64,000 nucleotides of DNA from Gnetum montanum (Eukaryota > Streptophyta > Gnetopsida > Gnetales > Gnetaceae), in assembly GCA_015680685.1 (NCBI GenBank), contig MNCI01022494.1, positions 62,001-126,000 on the forward strand, given 5' to 3'. Positions 24,821-37,244 of this stretch are shown here, piece after piece. The position numbers and the translations under genes were made by a program. A model generated the notes under the pieces. It made no database searches, was not told the DNA's origin, and worked only from the letters and a program-made list of their open reading frames with translations. Within the stretch, counting starts at the first letter, position 1, and the number at the start of each line of letters is the position of its first letter.

Positions 24821-26949
24821 CTACCTTTTAAATATGTAATTATATTATAGGGAATCTTATAGGTTTGATCAATATGATTAGTTCTCTAAGCATTGAAATG
24901 AAAGATGTAGTAGGTAATTTGAGGATCAGTTTTGTTGGAATATGTTTATGAAGAAGATGTACAATTGTTAATTTCTCAATCAATATGATGGATATAATAA
25001 AGAGCCTTAATGATGACCAATGACTTAGGATGGTGATGAAAGAATAAAGGAGATGAGTACGTATAAGTGAAGAAAGAGAAAGTGGAACTAAAAATTAAAA
25101 GGAATCCTGCATACTAAAGTGTCTACATATCAAGAATTATGAAGCAATAACAAAAGAAGAATTCATAAGATTGAGTAGTCTACAACATGTAATAAAGAAG
25201 AAGGAAGCATTATCAAATGATGGAAAATGTTAGAGATACTTCAAGAGAAGCAAAAAAGGGTATGAAGAAAAACCAAGGAGAGTCAAAAGATACTAGGACA
25301 AGTTCGTAAGACATTAGTAGAGATTTCATGAAACTCAAATGTAGTTGTAGGTAAATATTTACAAAACTACAAAATCATGAGATATCTGAATGGAACTCAA
25401 GCATGTAGGATGAGATGAAGAAGGTAAGCATGAAATCACCAGTGTTAAAAAAGAAATAGGTACCAAACTGAAAAAATTAATTAAAAAAATTTATAGAACA
25501 TTAAATCATCAACATAGAATAGAGTTTAATGAAAAGGCCCAATGGTTTTGGAATGCATTTTTAGGTTTTCATTTGTGTAACCAATCTTGAAAGACCTTGT
25601 CTTTAGGGTAGAAAAAAGATTAGACTTTGCCTTTGTTCAAAAGCACGCTTAGAGATCTTCACTTCTTATTAAAGAGCTTCTCTTGTAAAGATAAGAAGAA
25701 TACTCTCTCCAAATAAAAATGAAAGAAATAATCAGTAATAAAGGAAAAAATGCAACAAAAATGAATATTTAAAATTTGCAACAATTTCAATTAAGTATTA
25801 ATGATTTCATTCTTTGTGATCAACCTACTTTGTCTACTACTTTTATTTGTATTTAGAAGTGTCTTCGGCTTCTTGTTCTTTATTTTAATTGGAAGTTTCA
25901 TTGTGCAATTATTTTCTAGTAGTAAGAACATTATTATGATCTTTCTTCAAGAGTTAAATATTAGATTCTTAAAGATGTTGCTTTTCCATTATAACTTCAA
26001 GTAGGAAAACTTCTAGCAAAGGCCAAAAAATTAATTCTTTTTTTACAATATTAATTTTATTTTTGTGAGCTCAAGTTGGAAAGCTTTAAGCTTCTATTGC
26101 AATTTGTTTTTTATTTTTGGTTATTGTATTTAGTTTTCTTTTGAGAGAGTAATCATCTTCTCCTTACATCAATTGCTTTGATAAAAAGTAAAAAGTTGTA
26201 AGAATAAGAGCGCTTTTGAATGAGGGAAGCACTTGATCCTTTTCCTACTTTAGAGAGGAAGTTTTTTAGAATTAGTTGTAAGAATAAAAACCTAAAAGGG
26301 CACCCCAAAACTATTTAGATTTATTTTTATACTCTCTTCTTTACTAATGATTTGATATACTTTGAATTTTTAAATCACTATTCATTTTTTTGGGATCTAG
26401 CGTCTTCCTATATATATTACTTATAGGCTATGTGATAAGTTTAAAGGATGTCTTAACAAGGTATGGATCTTCTAAGCTTTGAAGATTCCCATTATAATAT
26501 CATGCCCCATTATAACTTAAAAAAAATAAACCATAACATACTTTCGAAAGTGTATTTAAATAGTTAAACTTTGAATCTATTTCATCATCATTTTGGTATC
26601 TTTACCCTATCAATATGGACTAATGTGTTATAGTAGGAAAAGGATTTGATAATCATTTACTAGGTTTTGGTCAACAAAATTGGTTTCTCTATAGTTTTTC
26701 TTTTCTAATGGGGGATTCTAAACCCTAGCTTTAATAATTTTGTGAATGCAATTAGAATTGCCTCAAGCCTCGTTAAAAGTTATGTTTCATTTTCTAGTCC
26801 AGTCCAACCCTTGATGAAAACATCATTTATCTATTAGTGTTCTAGAGCTATTTTTGAAAAACTAATGGCATTAAGATTTTTGAGTTTGTGGTGGTAGCTA
26901 ATAAATTAGCAAAAAACCTTAGCTTCAAAAGGTAATAAATTAGCTTCTA
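24821..26949. other. AT-rich region without recognised gene
   Basis: I see no coding region with known motifs. The open frame at 25801-26004 is hydrophobic only because the DNA is T-rich. The purine-rich stretch at about 25000-25500 is full of stops on both strands. Confidence 0.5.
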
Positions 26950-27930
26950 AGAGCAACATGTGGTAAGTTGTTTGGGGTTTCACTTTCATCTCATCTAATA
27001 AAAATAATTTTTATACTCTTTCAATGCCATCCCAACATTTCTTAGAAAGACGTGGACATAATTTTTGTACTCTTTTAATACTATCCTAACATTTCTTAAA
27101 AAGAAGTAGACTCCAAATTGACAATTATATAGGATAGTAGCATAATTAGTGGATTGAAAATTTTGCTTCTTTACACTTAATTTCTAAATGTTTAAGGCTT
27201 TACATTTATTTAAAAGCATAAAAAACTTTCATACTGGCAATAAAGCAATTTTAACACATTTGTCTTACTATAGGTATTAGCACAAAGAAGCCCCTAAATA
27301 TTTAGTGGAATTAACCACTTTTATTTTCTACTTGTCTATTATGAAATCAAATTCTACACTTCTTGTGCCTCAAATCATCATTTTGGTTTTAACATCATTT
27401 GCTTTCATGCCTAATGAGTCACAAAAATGTGTAAACTTTGAAACAACTTATGCATGCCGCTTTCTAAAGTGTAGAGCAAAGTAGCATCATCAACATACAA
27501 AAAACGATTAGTAAGATGATTATCAATTTTAATTGCATTTATCTAATGATTGTATTAAGCCAAATTTCAAGGGAATCAATGAAGATTCCAAAATAAGTTT
27601 GGAGATAGGGAACAACCATGTTTTACAACAATATTGCTGAAATAGTATATATTTTCCTCTAAATCATTATCTTAGATTTCAATAAGATTGTGGTAAAGCT
27701 TCTAGATGGCTTCAATTAGATAATGAGAACCACCAATATTAGTTAAACACTTCCAAATCCTCTTCTTGATGATGGAGTCAAAAGCTTGTGAAAAATCTAC
27801 AAAACAAATGAAAAGCTTTCTATTAGATCTTAAGTTCTTAAGTGTGAAGGGGTCTAATAGCAATCCTTCCTTACCCTTTTTCATCAACCCTTTTTTATTT
27901 TCCTTTTAAAAAAAAAGAACCTAAGAAAAA
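26950..27930 (-). mobile_element. 5'-truncated LINE (non-LTR retrotransposon) RT remnant
   Basis: Minus-strand reading shows KLFICFVDFSQAFDSI near 27800, the conserved palm start of non-LTR RTs, and the catalytic YVDD near 27490 followed by ATLLY. Downstream fragments such as KIFNPLIM and the repeated EMLG motif (near 27000-27130) fit the C-terminal part. Several stops break it. The 5' half of RT and the endonuclease are absent, the usual outcome of incomplete target-primed reverse transcription. The clade was not determined. Confidence 0.8.
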
Positions 27931-29814
27931 ATCCGAAAGTTGTGGCTAGCCATGATCTAAAGAATCACAGCTTCTTCATGAAGTTTAGCATAAGTCTTGT
28001 GCTAAAAGGTGTCCTCTATACTAATAACTATTATTTATAAGATGATTGGCAATAATTTATTAATTAGGAATTATAATATGTATATAGTAAAAATTATGAT
28101 TTATGAAGTATTAAATCTTGATTAAACAAGATGGTGTGAAAAGGTTGGTCTATATTTAGTGCTCTTTCCATTATGTGAGTATTTTAATCGTGATTAGAAC
28201 ATTATAGTTTACTTGCAAGTTTCATTTTATGTCATGATTTTGTGAGCTTTTTGATTTTTTATTTTACATATTCTTGCTTGCTTTGAAAACTTTTGTAATT
28301 TTTGGTATCCTTGCACTTTCATGCAACTCAAAGTTTGGGACCAAATGTTGATATCAACTTTCCCATGTTAGCATGGGGCCATGATTAATTAGTTTTAACC
28401 TCGTGACATCGATGAATCTTAGTTTGGATCAATAAAGTTATATATTTGTAGTTTATAGTAGAATATTTTATTTTATTTTAGAGACAATGCAAATGTAAGA
28501 TGTATGACGCAAATAAGTTCCTTACTATATACTATACAACAAGAAAGTCTATCAATAATATGCTCTCCTCTTTTAGAGAGAACCTTTATAGGCATAGTTT
28601 TTTGAAAAACTGTATGTTCATGAATTTGGAACCTTATATTAAGCTTGAGGCTTCAGTTCCATAGTTAAAACTCTATCTACATTGCTTGCTACTACTTAAA
28701 CAAGATACAGGTTTTGTTGTGGAATTTTGCGTAACTAGTAGTGGCATGATTGTCATAGGAGCACCAACATAGTAGTTATGAGGTTTGTCTTTCCACTTCC
28801 TGTTCACCTAACAATGCTTATCTTGTGGCTTGCTTCAAATATATATGTAATTCGACAAAAAACAAGTGGGCTATTGTTTCTATATCTTATCTACAAATTT
28901 TGCAACTCCACTTCTTCCTACAAAGGCTAATCAATTGGTGGTTGATCATCTTGCATGACCTCTGGTGCTTCTCTTGTTATTTGGATGTTCTATTTTATAC
29001 ACTCCACCAATAATATGTAGTGCGATAGAGTACATTGATTTTAACTACTTGAAACCAATGTCATATTTGAAAAGAGTCCTTAAGACAAGGCCATTCTAAC
29101 AAAAGCTAGCTAAACACTACCTTTATGCATTAATACCGTAGTGAGGGCAAGATAACAGAGAAGAGTTGCACTAAAAGCTTCCACCATTTGAATTAGATAC
29201 TTGGTTGCCGAAAAAGTGTTAAGAAAGGGTCGTAGATAATAATAGGTTAGCAACAACTTGTAAGAAGAAACAACACTAAGCAATAATAGCAACTTATAGT
29301 TGGAAGCACTAGTAATAGTAACTTAGAATTAAGATTTCAATATAGGGAGAAAGGGAAACTAGAAAGAAATAAAAAGTAGAAGAAAGAAGCAAGGGATTTT
29401 TGTTAAATCCTTCCATCATCTTTCTTCACTTCTTCCATAGGCTTTTATAGCCCATGGAGATGCTTTCTCTTCCTTGCTTTCCTTCTTAGAGAGAAAAACA
29501 TGGATGCCATGTGTCTTTTATGCATGGAAGTTTTGGATACTTCAATGAATGTTTGAATTTATCCTTAATGATGCTCCAAATCTTTTCTTATTCTTCAATA
29601 TCTTTTATTATTTTATCTCCTTGTTTATCTCCACGTATACCATATATTCAAGTAAAAAAAAGCAAAAATTTAATATACTAATAGTTAACTAGAAAAAAAT
29701 TCTTATCATTATTATAATTATTATGAACTAAAAAAACTAGACTTAAGGCCCCACAAGTGAGCGATGTTGGACACAACATCAAGCCCTAAATAAATCATGC
29801 AAACAACATGTTTT
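27931..29814. other. AT-rich region without recognised gene
   Basis: Apart from the LINE-associated repeat continuing to about 27996, nothing with a recognised motif is seen on either strand. The short frames at 28825 and 29110 show no family resemblance. Confidence 0.5.
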
Positions 29815-29819
29815 AGAAA

Positions 29820-30606
29820 TGATGGGACGCGATATCGCAAGGGCCGCAATATCGCATCTGCCGCGATATCACAGTCCGCCACCATTTCTATAAATAAGAG
29901 GTGGCTCTCCCTTGTTTTGTAATCTAGATCTAGACCTTAGCCAAACTCTTGCAGTTTTTCCATTCCAGAGTTAGAGTAATTTCCATGAGCCTGCAGTAGG
30001 AGTTCCAAAGTGAACAGATCTGTATTCGAGCAAATATTGTACCTGAGCACAAGTTTGTGTACGGAAATAAAGATGAACTTTTTGGATAAACCTTGCAGTG
30101 CATGGACTAAGCTAATTAGGACTTTAATTATTGTTAATTATTTAAATAATTTATTAGTTAATTAATCTCTCTCAACCCTCACCACTCCTAGTTAAGTGCA
30201 TTCAGTACGACTGCTTCGAGCACGTGCGTTACGCTTGGTAATCCCAGTAACAAATAGCGTTTGGTAATCCCAAAAGGTTGCATTGGTTCGAGGTATGAAC
30301 GACAAGTGGGAATGGATATTGATGCTAGGCATTAGAATTTAGTTAGTTAAAGTTAGTTACTTAGTCTCTTCACCATTTCCCTCGTTAGCATAGGAGATAA
30401 AACATAAAAGATATAAAAATCACATACCTTAGACTTACTTAACCATACAACCGTGACAAATACAAGTAACTCTGGGAAGACAATGAATGATTAACCTTAA
30501 GTGTTCCATAAGGCGTGTAGGCACTTAGTCTGCGGAGTTTGACTGGATCGCACGTGTAACGCTCATATTTGTATGGATGAGTGTAGGGGTGCCTCGCCAC
30601 TCATCA
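29820..30606 (+). repeat. 5' LTR of element B
   Basis: 787 bases. Three copies or near-copies of the palindrome GCGATATCGC sit at the start, just before TATAAATA (29892-29899). A poly(A)-signal region AATAAAGATGAAC is near 30065. Confidence 0.92.
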
Positions 30607-30607
30607 T

Positions 30608-30625
30608 TGGCGCCGTTACTGAGGA
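30608..30625 (+). other. Primer binding site of element B, tRNA-Asp type
   Basis: TGGCGCCGTTACTGAGGA begins one base after the LTR and differs at three of 18 positions from the intact tRNA-Asp complement in element A. Confidence 0.85.
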
Positions 30626-30750
30626 CTAAGTTTTTTGTGCGCTAGTAGAACATAGGACATCATCCACATCGTTGGGAAGCTTAAATGAACCCTTAGGGTT
30701 AATCAAAAGAAAATTTAAACAACGGTCAATAGCACACCGACAGGATAACA

Positions 30751-33700
30751 ATGTTTTCTTCTTCTCATAAAAGCACTTACCACCTAGGGATCACACAAGA
30801 GATAGTTAGCGACCTAACACACATAACCAAGAACCACCAGTTCCTCAATAGTATCGGGTGGTATATACTCATCACGATGAGTATATTCCTGATTTTACTT
30901 TTATCCTCCATCAGGATGAACAACTGCACTGGAGAGACCTGCAAGGTAACATAGTGTTACCCCTAGATTGGACAGTCCCTAACATGCTCCTTCGTGCTCT
31001 TGCATAGATAGGCATGATAGAATTATACACTGAATATGTTGTAGAAGATTATGACACAAGGGATTAGCATCCCATAGCAGTGCAACATCTAAGGGACTCG
31101 CGGCAGGAGAGTTATCACACATCGTTGAAGAGCAAAGGACCCTGCAACGCTTCACCTGTCATAAGAGAAGTTAAGGATGGTGAACCTATCTCAATAGGTT
31201 CTCCACAAAATGATGTTCCCCCTCCTCACAATGGTGAGGAGGTAGGGTATCAGAACCTACACTCTATGATTGACAACCCTGGTTCTGATTCCCATGAACA
31301 CCAAGTGTTCGATGAGGGAACAGAAACACATGACAAAGGCGGGAAATTTGATTGTCATCACGATTGTGGTCATAGCCACCGAAGAGAAGGTAAGAAACAT
31401 CGTCATGGTGATGGTTCTCCTTCTTCTTCCTCTTCATCACATCATTCACCCTCTCCTTCCACATCCAGATGTAGTCACAAAGAGCACAACTGTGAGGATA
31501 AGGGTAAGGATAAGAAAAATGAGAGACCTCGACGAGAGAGTCGAGAGTGAGGACGAGGGCATTCTAGAGAGTCAAGGCATGAAAGAAGGGAAAGTAGGGA
31601 ACCACGTAGGTATCATAGACATCATGAGAGAGATGATCATGACGAGCCCCTACTAGCAACCTGGAGTATGTTAGACATTACGGAGGCTGTGAGAATACCT
31701 ACAAGGCACTAGAAAGATAGTCGGATCAAGAGACTAGACATGAATAATATCCCACGATTTGAGTGGGGATACAATGTTGATCCGCAAAACCACTTACAGG
31801 AATTCCATGATGCCTGTGCCTTGCAGAATATTGAAAATGAGTGGCAGAAGTTAAAGTTGTTCCTTAGGACACTCATAAAGAAAGCAGAAAGTTGGTACCG
31901 GTCCTTAGAACCGGAAACCATTAGGAGGTGGAGTACGATGCTAGAGTTGTTTAATGATAAGTATCAAACGTACTCCCGAGTGTCCAACTTGTGTAAGAAG
32001 ATCCAAAGATGGAAGTAGGGTACTTACAAACCCTTGGATGCTGCCATGGGCCGATATTATGCATTGTTACATCGTTGCTCGGGCCATGGTTACGCACAAT
32101 AGGATCAACTACGCCATCTTGTAGATGAGCTAAGACATGAAACCAGGAGGACCCTTGGGACATATGTCCAAGGGAGATTATTTGAACTTAGATCCCATGA
32201 GGTGCATAGACTATTGGAGCAAGTAGTTAAGGAAGAAGGGGAGCTATGGAAAAGAGAAAGCACGGAAGAGTACAACCGTGATCCTTCCCTCCGAAAGAGG
32301 GGAGTGAGATTTTGTGAGGAAGAGGATGAGTCACCATTCAAAGAGTTGGTGAATAGAAAAACCTTGCCACTTCAGAAATTAACAACAGAAGTGTCGGCTA
32401 AGGTAGATCAAATATGGAGCTCCTTAGGTAGTAAAATTGAAACTGTCCTAAAAATCGTAGAGGAGTCTAAGGAGGATCGAAGTAGTGATCATGATAAGAA
32501 AAAGTGGAGAGATTCAAACCATGCACGTAACAAGGGGAAGGGAAAAATGACTATCGCTGATGAGGTTGTGGATTCTGACATGGACAATGACGGTGGATGT
32601 GAGATCTACCAATATGACCATCCTAAGGGATGTTGCCCAATAATCTCACATCTGCAAGAGTCTGGGGTGTATGCACTCAACCCAAGACTTAACAAATGGG
32701 AAGCACCCTGAAGGTTACCTTATCCCCAAGGTAACTCAAGGCAGTTCCACCAACCGTGAACATATTATCCAAGTAGAACTTCGCCACAACCTATCGGGCA
32801 ACACCAGCAATGGCAACACCCACAGTCATGGGGGATGCCACCGCCTAGGCAACAATACCCTTACCGGCAACCAAACCCATATGGCTATTACATGCAGTAG
32901 CTAGTTTCTCCAAGTGACTCTATGGGTCACATAATCCCATGACGTCATTACTAAGTTCAAGAGTATTTTAGGACTCCTTCTCCTATGGGAGACACACCAC
33001 ATACATACCATCCTCCGAATCCATCCGCATCTTTTACGCCAATAGTTCCACTACCACCCGATCCAACGATGTAAGGGGAACTCCCCACTCAACCGCAGCA
33101 ACGTAATGCTACGAGAGCTGTAAACCCTCAACCCACTGCTAGTTTTGACAACTGCATGAAAAGAAGACCTTTCTTTAGAACCAAAACCCAAAAAAGCTCT
33201 CACAACCACAAGCGGTTGAGTCTGTGCATGCTCCTCCAGCAAATAAGGTTTCGGAGCTCCCTTCAAACCAACAACGGAGCTCAACACATACGGTTATGTT
33301 AACACATACCGTTACTAACTAGATCAAGGTAGGACACCTTCCCAAGAAACTCTCTGATCCTGGAAGTCCCTTAATCTACCTCCACGTTGCTGGGAACGAA
33401 CCATGTAAGGCTCTTCTTGACTCAGGTTTCGGAGTCAACTTAATGTCACAAGAAATGTATAAAGCCTGGAACTTGCCTCCACTCAAGAAGAGCAATATTC
33501 AAATAGAGTTGGTTGACCAGTCCATCACTATTCCTTTGGGATTGGTGGAGGACATCATTACCACTCTGTGTGGTTGGTCATACCTAGCTAATTTCCTAGT
33601 GATAGAAGTCAACAGTAACAAAGGGAACTTCCCAATTATAATGGGGAGGGCATGGCTCAGCACCATCAACACATGCCTAGGAATCCATGATCTTTCCTTG

Positions 33701-34023
33701 GAAATATCTAAGGAAAACATTTATGGAAAGATCGAGAAGAAGAAAGTTCCATGCATCACATACAGTGACTCAGAGGGTGATGACATGGAGGAATGCTCAG
33801 CATCTCCTGCATGCAATTGGTGTGCCCAGGAAACGCAGATACAAAAGTGCCTATATGTGGCAACCACACAACAAGAGAACACCTAGTGGTTGATAGCTAA
33901 TCAAGAGAGAAGCCCACTAACATGCATGGAATGAATTGGGGGAACAACTTGCACCCACAACGAAAGCATAGATACATTAGAATGTGAGCATCACCAACTT
34001 CCAACCCTTAACCTTAAAACATA
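30751..34023 (+). pseudogene. gag-protease of element B, broken by stops
   Basis: Aligns along its length with the intact Gag-protease of element A. The His/Ser-rich basic linker (31350-31620), gag core (31740-32200), zinc-knuckle position (about 32598) and protease with intact Asp-Ser-Gly (near 33419) are all recognisable. Breaks include TAG at 31065, TGA near 31548, TAG near 31710, 32017 and 32101, and TAG 33884. The second Cys of the zinc knuckle is Tyr. Non-functional Gag, but protein order is unchanged. Confidence 0.88.
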
Positions 34024-35992
34024 AATGGGGAGAAGTGGGACACTTTTGAGAAATTCAAACAAATGCTCATTATTTTGGATCTCTCCCTTTCAATTCAGTC
34101 ATGGGGGAGATAGCCACCTATGCTGATCATTCGGGGCCTCAGTTTCTTTTTAGATTTTTGTTTTACAATTTCTTTAACTTTTCTTGTTTTTGTTTTACAA
34201 CATCGTTCATACTTTTTCTTTTATTTGTGTGTATGTGTGTGTCTTATCCATTTTGTTAAGTTTGTCACCTAATAAGTGCTCTTAGTGATGGTATGAACTA
34301 TTTTCTATTGGTTGCTAATGTTTGGTTTTTACCTTTAAGATTATGATGTTGATACTAACGTATGGTTCTTTTGATATAGCAGGAAATGAGTCCACTTCAT
34401 CCATACATCCACAAATTTCTATGGTCTCTATTGGCTTGGAATTGTACAGTCCCTTTCTCAATAATAAGAACTATAATGAATCAGTGACTGGGCATTTCTC
34501 AAACTAAGGAAGGACTCAAGGATTGTAAAGGGTGTGACTTCAAGGGAACTCGATGCATTTGTGTTGGCCATTCTCTTGGGTGCTTGAATGTTTTCTTCTT
34601 GAGTTTTCCTTCCCATTCTGACATTGCTCCATTATTGGGAAGCTGAGCTAATAAAAATAATAAGTCTTTGCATGGTGTGGTTCTCACATATAAACACAAA
34701 AAAGAAAGAAAGTGGGAATTCAAAGCACACCCCTTAGACAAAATAATCATCTGGGCTACAAGCACTGGTTATGAAACTAAAATAAATATGTTCTCTCTAA
34801 CTAAGGCCCTTCTCACTTCCTATTCTCTCCTCCTTCGCTTCGTCAGAATGGTGGTGGCTCTTTGGGGGATGCATTCTTATTACTTCAAGTGGATGGATGA
34901 GCCGAATGTATTAATGCGAAGTCATTGAATGTGGTTTGTTTGAGGCTAGATTTGGAATGGGATCTACTAAGTGACATTAATCATTAAATACACAAGGGGC
35001 TGTACACCACCTTGTTCTTGAGACTCCATTTCATTCTCTCCTCTTCATCCTGCTTTCTCCATTGATCACCTCATTGTCGATTGTATCATTGGTGTATATA
35101 TTGGTTGATGCATTGTTTTCTTTGTGGTAAATTATTATGGTTAAGAATTTAACTTTTGTTTTCAAATGACATTCTTGGAGCCTATGGACTCTTTGAATGT
35201 GGGATTGTCAGGGCATTAAGGGTATGAGCCTGCTTTGGGGCGGACCCACTAGCATTCCTATTTGGTGCACCTGTTAAATTCTTTCCCTTAACATTTTTTG
35301 GAATCAACTCTATTTTGTTCATTTCCATCTTGACATCCCTTTCATCGATGTTACAGTTGTCTCTTTTTCTTCATCTTTCTTATTCCTTTTCTTTCTCCAT
35401 TTTATCGCTACCGGAGGTTCGCTCTTAGTCATGGGGGTCCGGACCCAATTTTTTTGATTTTCTCCTAACCCCTACACCTTCGGTAGTCACCATTATTATA
35501 TCTCCAAAATCTACAATCAACCATACCACAACTTAGCCAATGGACCTTTTCACCAAAGCAAGGTATCAACTGCATTGTGATTCATTTACCCTTGCTAATA
35601 TAAGACTGTGTTGTGTGTGCAGATGTCAATCATACAACAATGGATTGGATCTGGAGGGAACACTTGGAATGGATCGGTGCTGAAGTAGTTATGTAAGGAA
35701 CGAGATGGATGGTGCACTTACAGATAGACAACGAAAGGCGTAATCTTGGCGTTGGCAGCAGCAAACTTCTTCTCTCTTCTCTCTTCTCTCTTAGCTACCA
35801 AATAAGGCCTGATGTCAAATATATAAAGTGTTCACTCTTGTTGTCGTGAACACCAGTTTTTTCATGTTCTGTAATGATGATCCATTCACATGTCGTCCCA
35901 TTCACCATTAGTTCCATTCAAGTTAATAATCCCATACCTTCCCAATATTTTGTAAGAACTCGAGGAGGAGTTTTTATTCAGTCATGGGGGAA
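34024..35992 (+). other. Common 3' region of element B with remnant 3' ORF
   Basis: Colinear with 56450-58557 of element A. It contains AGTCATGGGGG motifs at 34097, 35427 and 35980, the last being the polypurine tract next to the LTR. A small ORF starts at ATG 35623 directly after the acceptor-like TGTGTGTGCAG and is stopped after about 21 codons. Confidence 0.75.
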
Positions 35993-37239
35993 TGATGGGA
36001 TGCAATATCGTAGTCCACCGCCATTTCTATAAATAAGATGTCGCTCTCCCTTGTTTCGCAATCTAGATCTAGACCTTAGCCAAACCCTAAACCCTAAACC
36101 CTAATTTCCATGTGCCCGCAGTAGGAGTCCCAAAGTGAACGGATCTTTATTCGAGCAAATATTGTACTTGAGCACAAGTTTGTGTACGGAAATAAAGACG
36201 AACTTTTTGGATAAACCTTGCAGTGCATGGACTAAGCTAATTAGGACTTTAATTATTGTTAATTGTTTAAATGATTTATTAATTAATTAATCTCTGTCAA
36301 CCCTCAACACTCCTAGTTAAGTGCATTCAGTACGACCGCTTTGAGCACGTGTGTTACGCTTGGTAATCCCAGTAACGAATAGTGTTTGGTAATCCCAGAA
36401 GGTTGCATTGGTTCAGGGTGTGAACAGCAAGTGGGAACGAATATTGATGCTAGGCATTAGAACTTAGTTAGTTAAAGTTAGTTACTTAGTCTCTTCACCN
36501 NNNNNNNNNNNNNNNNNNNNNNNNNNNNNNNNNNNNNNNNNNNNNNNNNNNNNNNNNNNNNNNNNNNNNNNNNNNNNNNNNNNNNNNNNNNNNNNNNNNN
36601 NNNNNNNNNNNNNNNNNNNNNNNNNNNNNNNNNNNNNNNNNNNNNNNNNNNNNNNNNNNNNNNNNNNNNNNNNNNNNNNNNNNNNNNNNNNNNNNNNNNN
36701 NNNNNNNNNNNNNNNNNNNNNNNNNNNNNNNNNNNNNNNNNNNNNNNNNNNNNNNNNNNNNNNNNNNNNNNNNNNNNNNNNNNNNNNNNNNNNNNNNNNN
36801 NNNNNNNNNNNNNNNNNNNNNNNNNNNNNNNNNNNNNNNNNNNNNNNNNNNNNNNNNNNNNNNNNNNNNNNNNNNNNNNNNNNNNNNNNNNNNNNNNNNN
36901 NNNNNNNNNNNNNNNNNNNNNNNNNNNNNNNNNNNNNNNNNNNNNNNNNNNNNNNNNNNNNNNNNNNNNNNNNNNNNNNNNNNNNNNNNNNNNNNNNNNN
37001 NNNNNNNNNNNNNNNNNNNNNNNNNNNNNNNNNNNNNNNNNNNNNNNNNNNNNNNNNNNNNNNNNNNNNNNNNNNNNNNNNNNNNNNNNNNNNNNNNNNN
37101 NNNNNNNNNNNNNNNNNNNNNNNNNNNNNNNNNNNNNNNNNNNNNNNNNNNNNNNNNNNNNNNNNNNNAAGTTCGACCGAATCACGCGTGTAACACTCGT
37201 ATTTAATGGTTGAGTGTAGGGGTACGTCGCCACTCATCA
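35993..37239 (+). repeat. 3' LTR of element B with assembly gap and telomere-like patch
   Basis: Starts TGATGGGATG and ends CTCATCA before AGAAA. It lacks about 46 bases of the palindrome cluster found in the 5' LTR. Three CCCTAAA units (36082-36104) replace a segment of the 5' LTR. N bases fill 36500-37168; the 5' LTR has only about 160 bases at that place. Confidence 0.88.
36500..37168. other. Assembly gap (669 N)
   Basis: A run of N. Flanking sequence matches positions 30374 and about 30535 of the 5' LTR, so the true missing piece may be only about 160 bases. Confidence 0.99.
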
Positions 37240-37244
37240 AGAAA

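Larger units (their letters stand above)
29820..37239 (+). mobile_element. Element B: gag-protease retrotransposon without pol
   Basis: LTRs TGATGGG...CTCATCA at both ends with target duplication AGAAA (29815-29819 and 37240-37244). The inside holds a primer site, a broken gag-protease reading (30751-34023) and the common non-coding 3' region, but no RT, RNase H or integrase motif. It is an older relative of element A. An assembly gap (36500-37168) lies in the 3' LTR. Confidence 0.92.

Noticed and set aside
25801-26004. Hydrophobic open frame resembling a membrane protein
   Set aside because: T-rich DNA gives Phe/Leu/Ile on this strand; no start context, homologue-like motif or neighbour supports it.
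28700-29050. Possible Copia RNase H end
   Set aside because: Tried in all frames; no conserved DxxE or SSTEAE-type motif could be read.
31350-31620. Possible nuclear protein with RS-like and His-rich sequence
   Set aside because: It is the disordered linker of the retroelement Gag, found in A, B and D at the same place.
36478-37240. Two long minus-strand open frames
   Set aside because: They consist of the N gap read as unknown residues.
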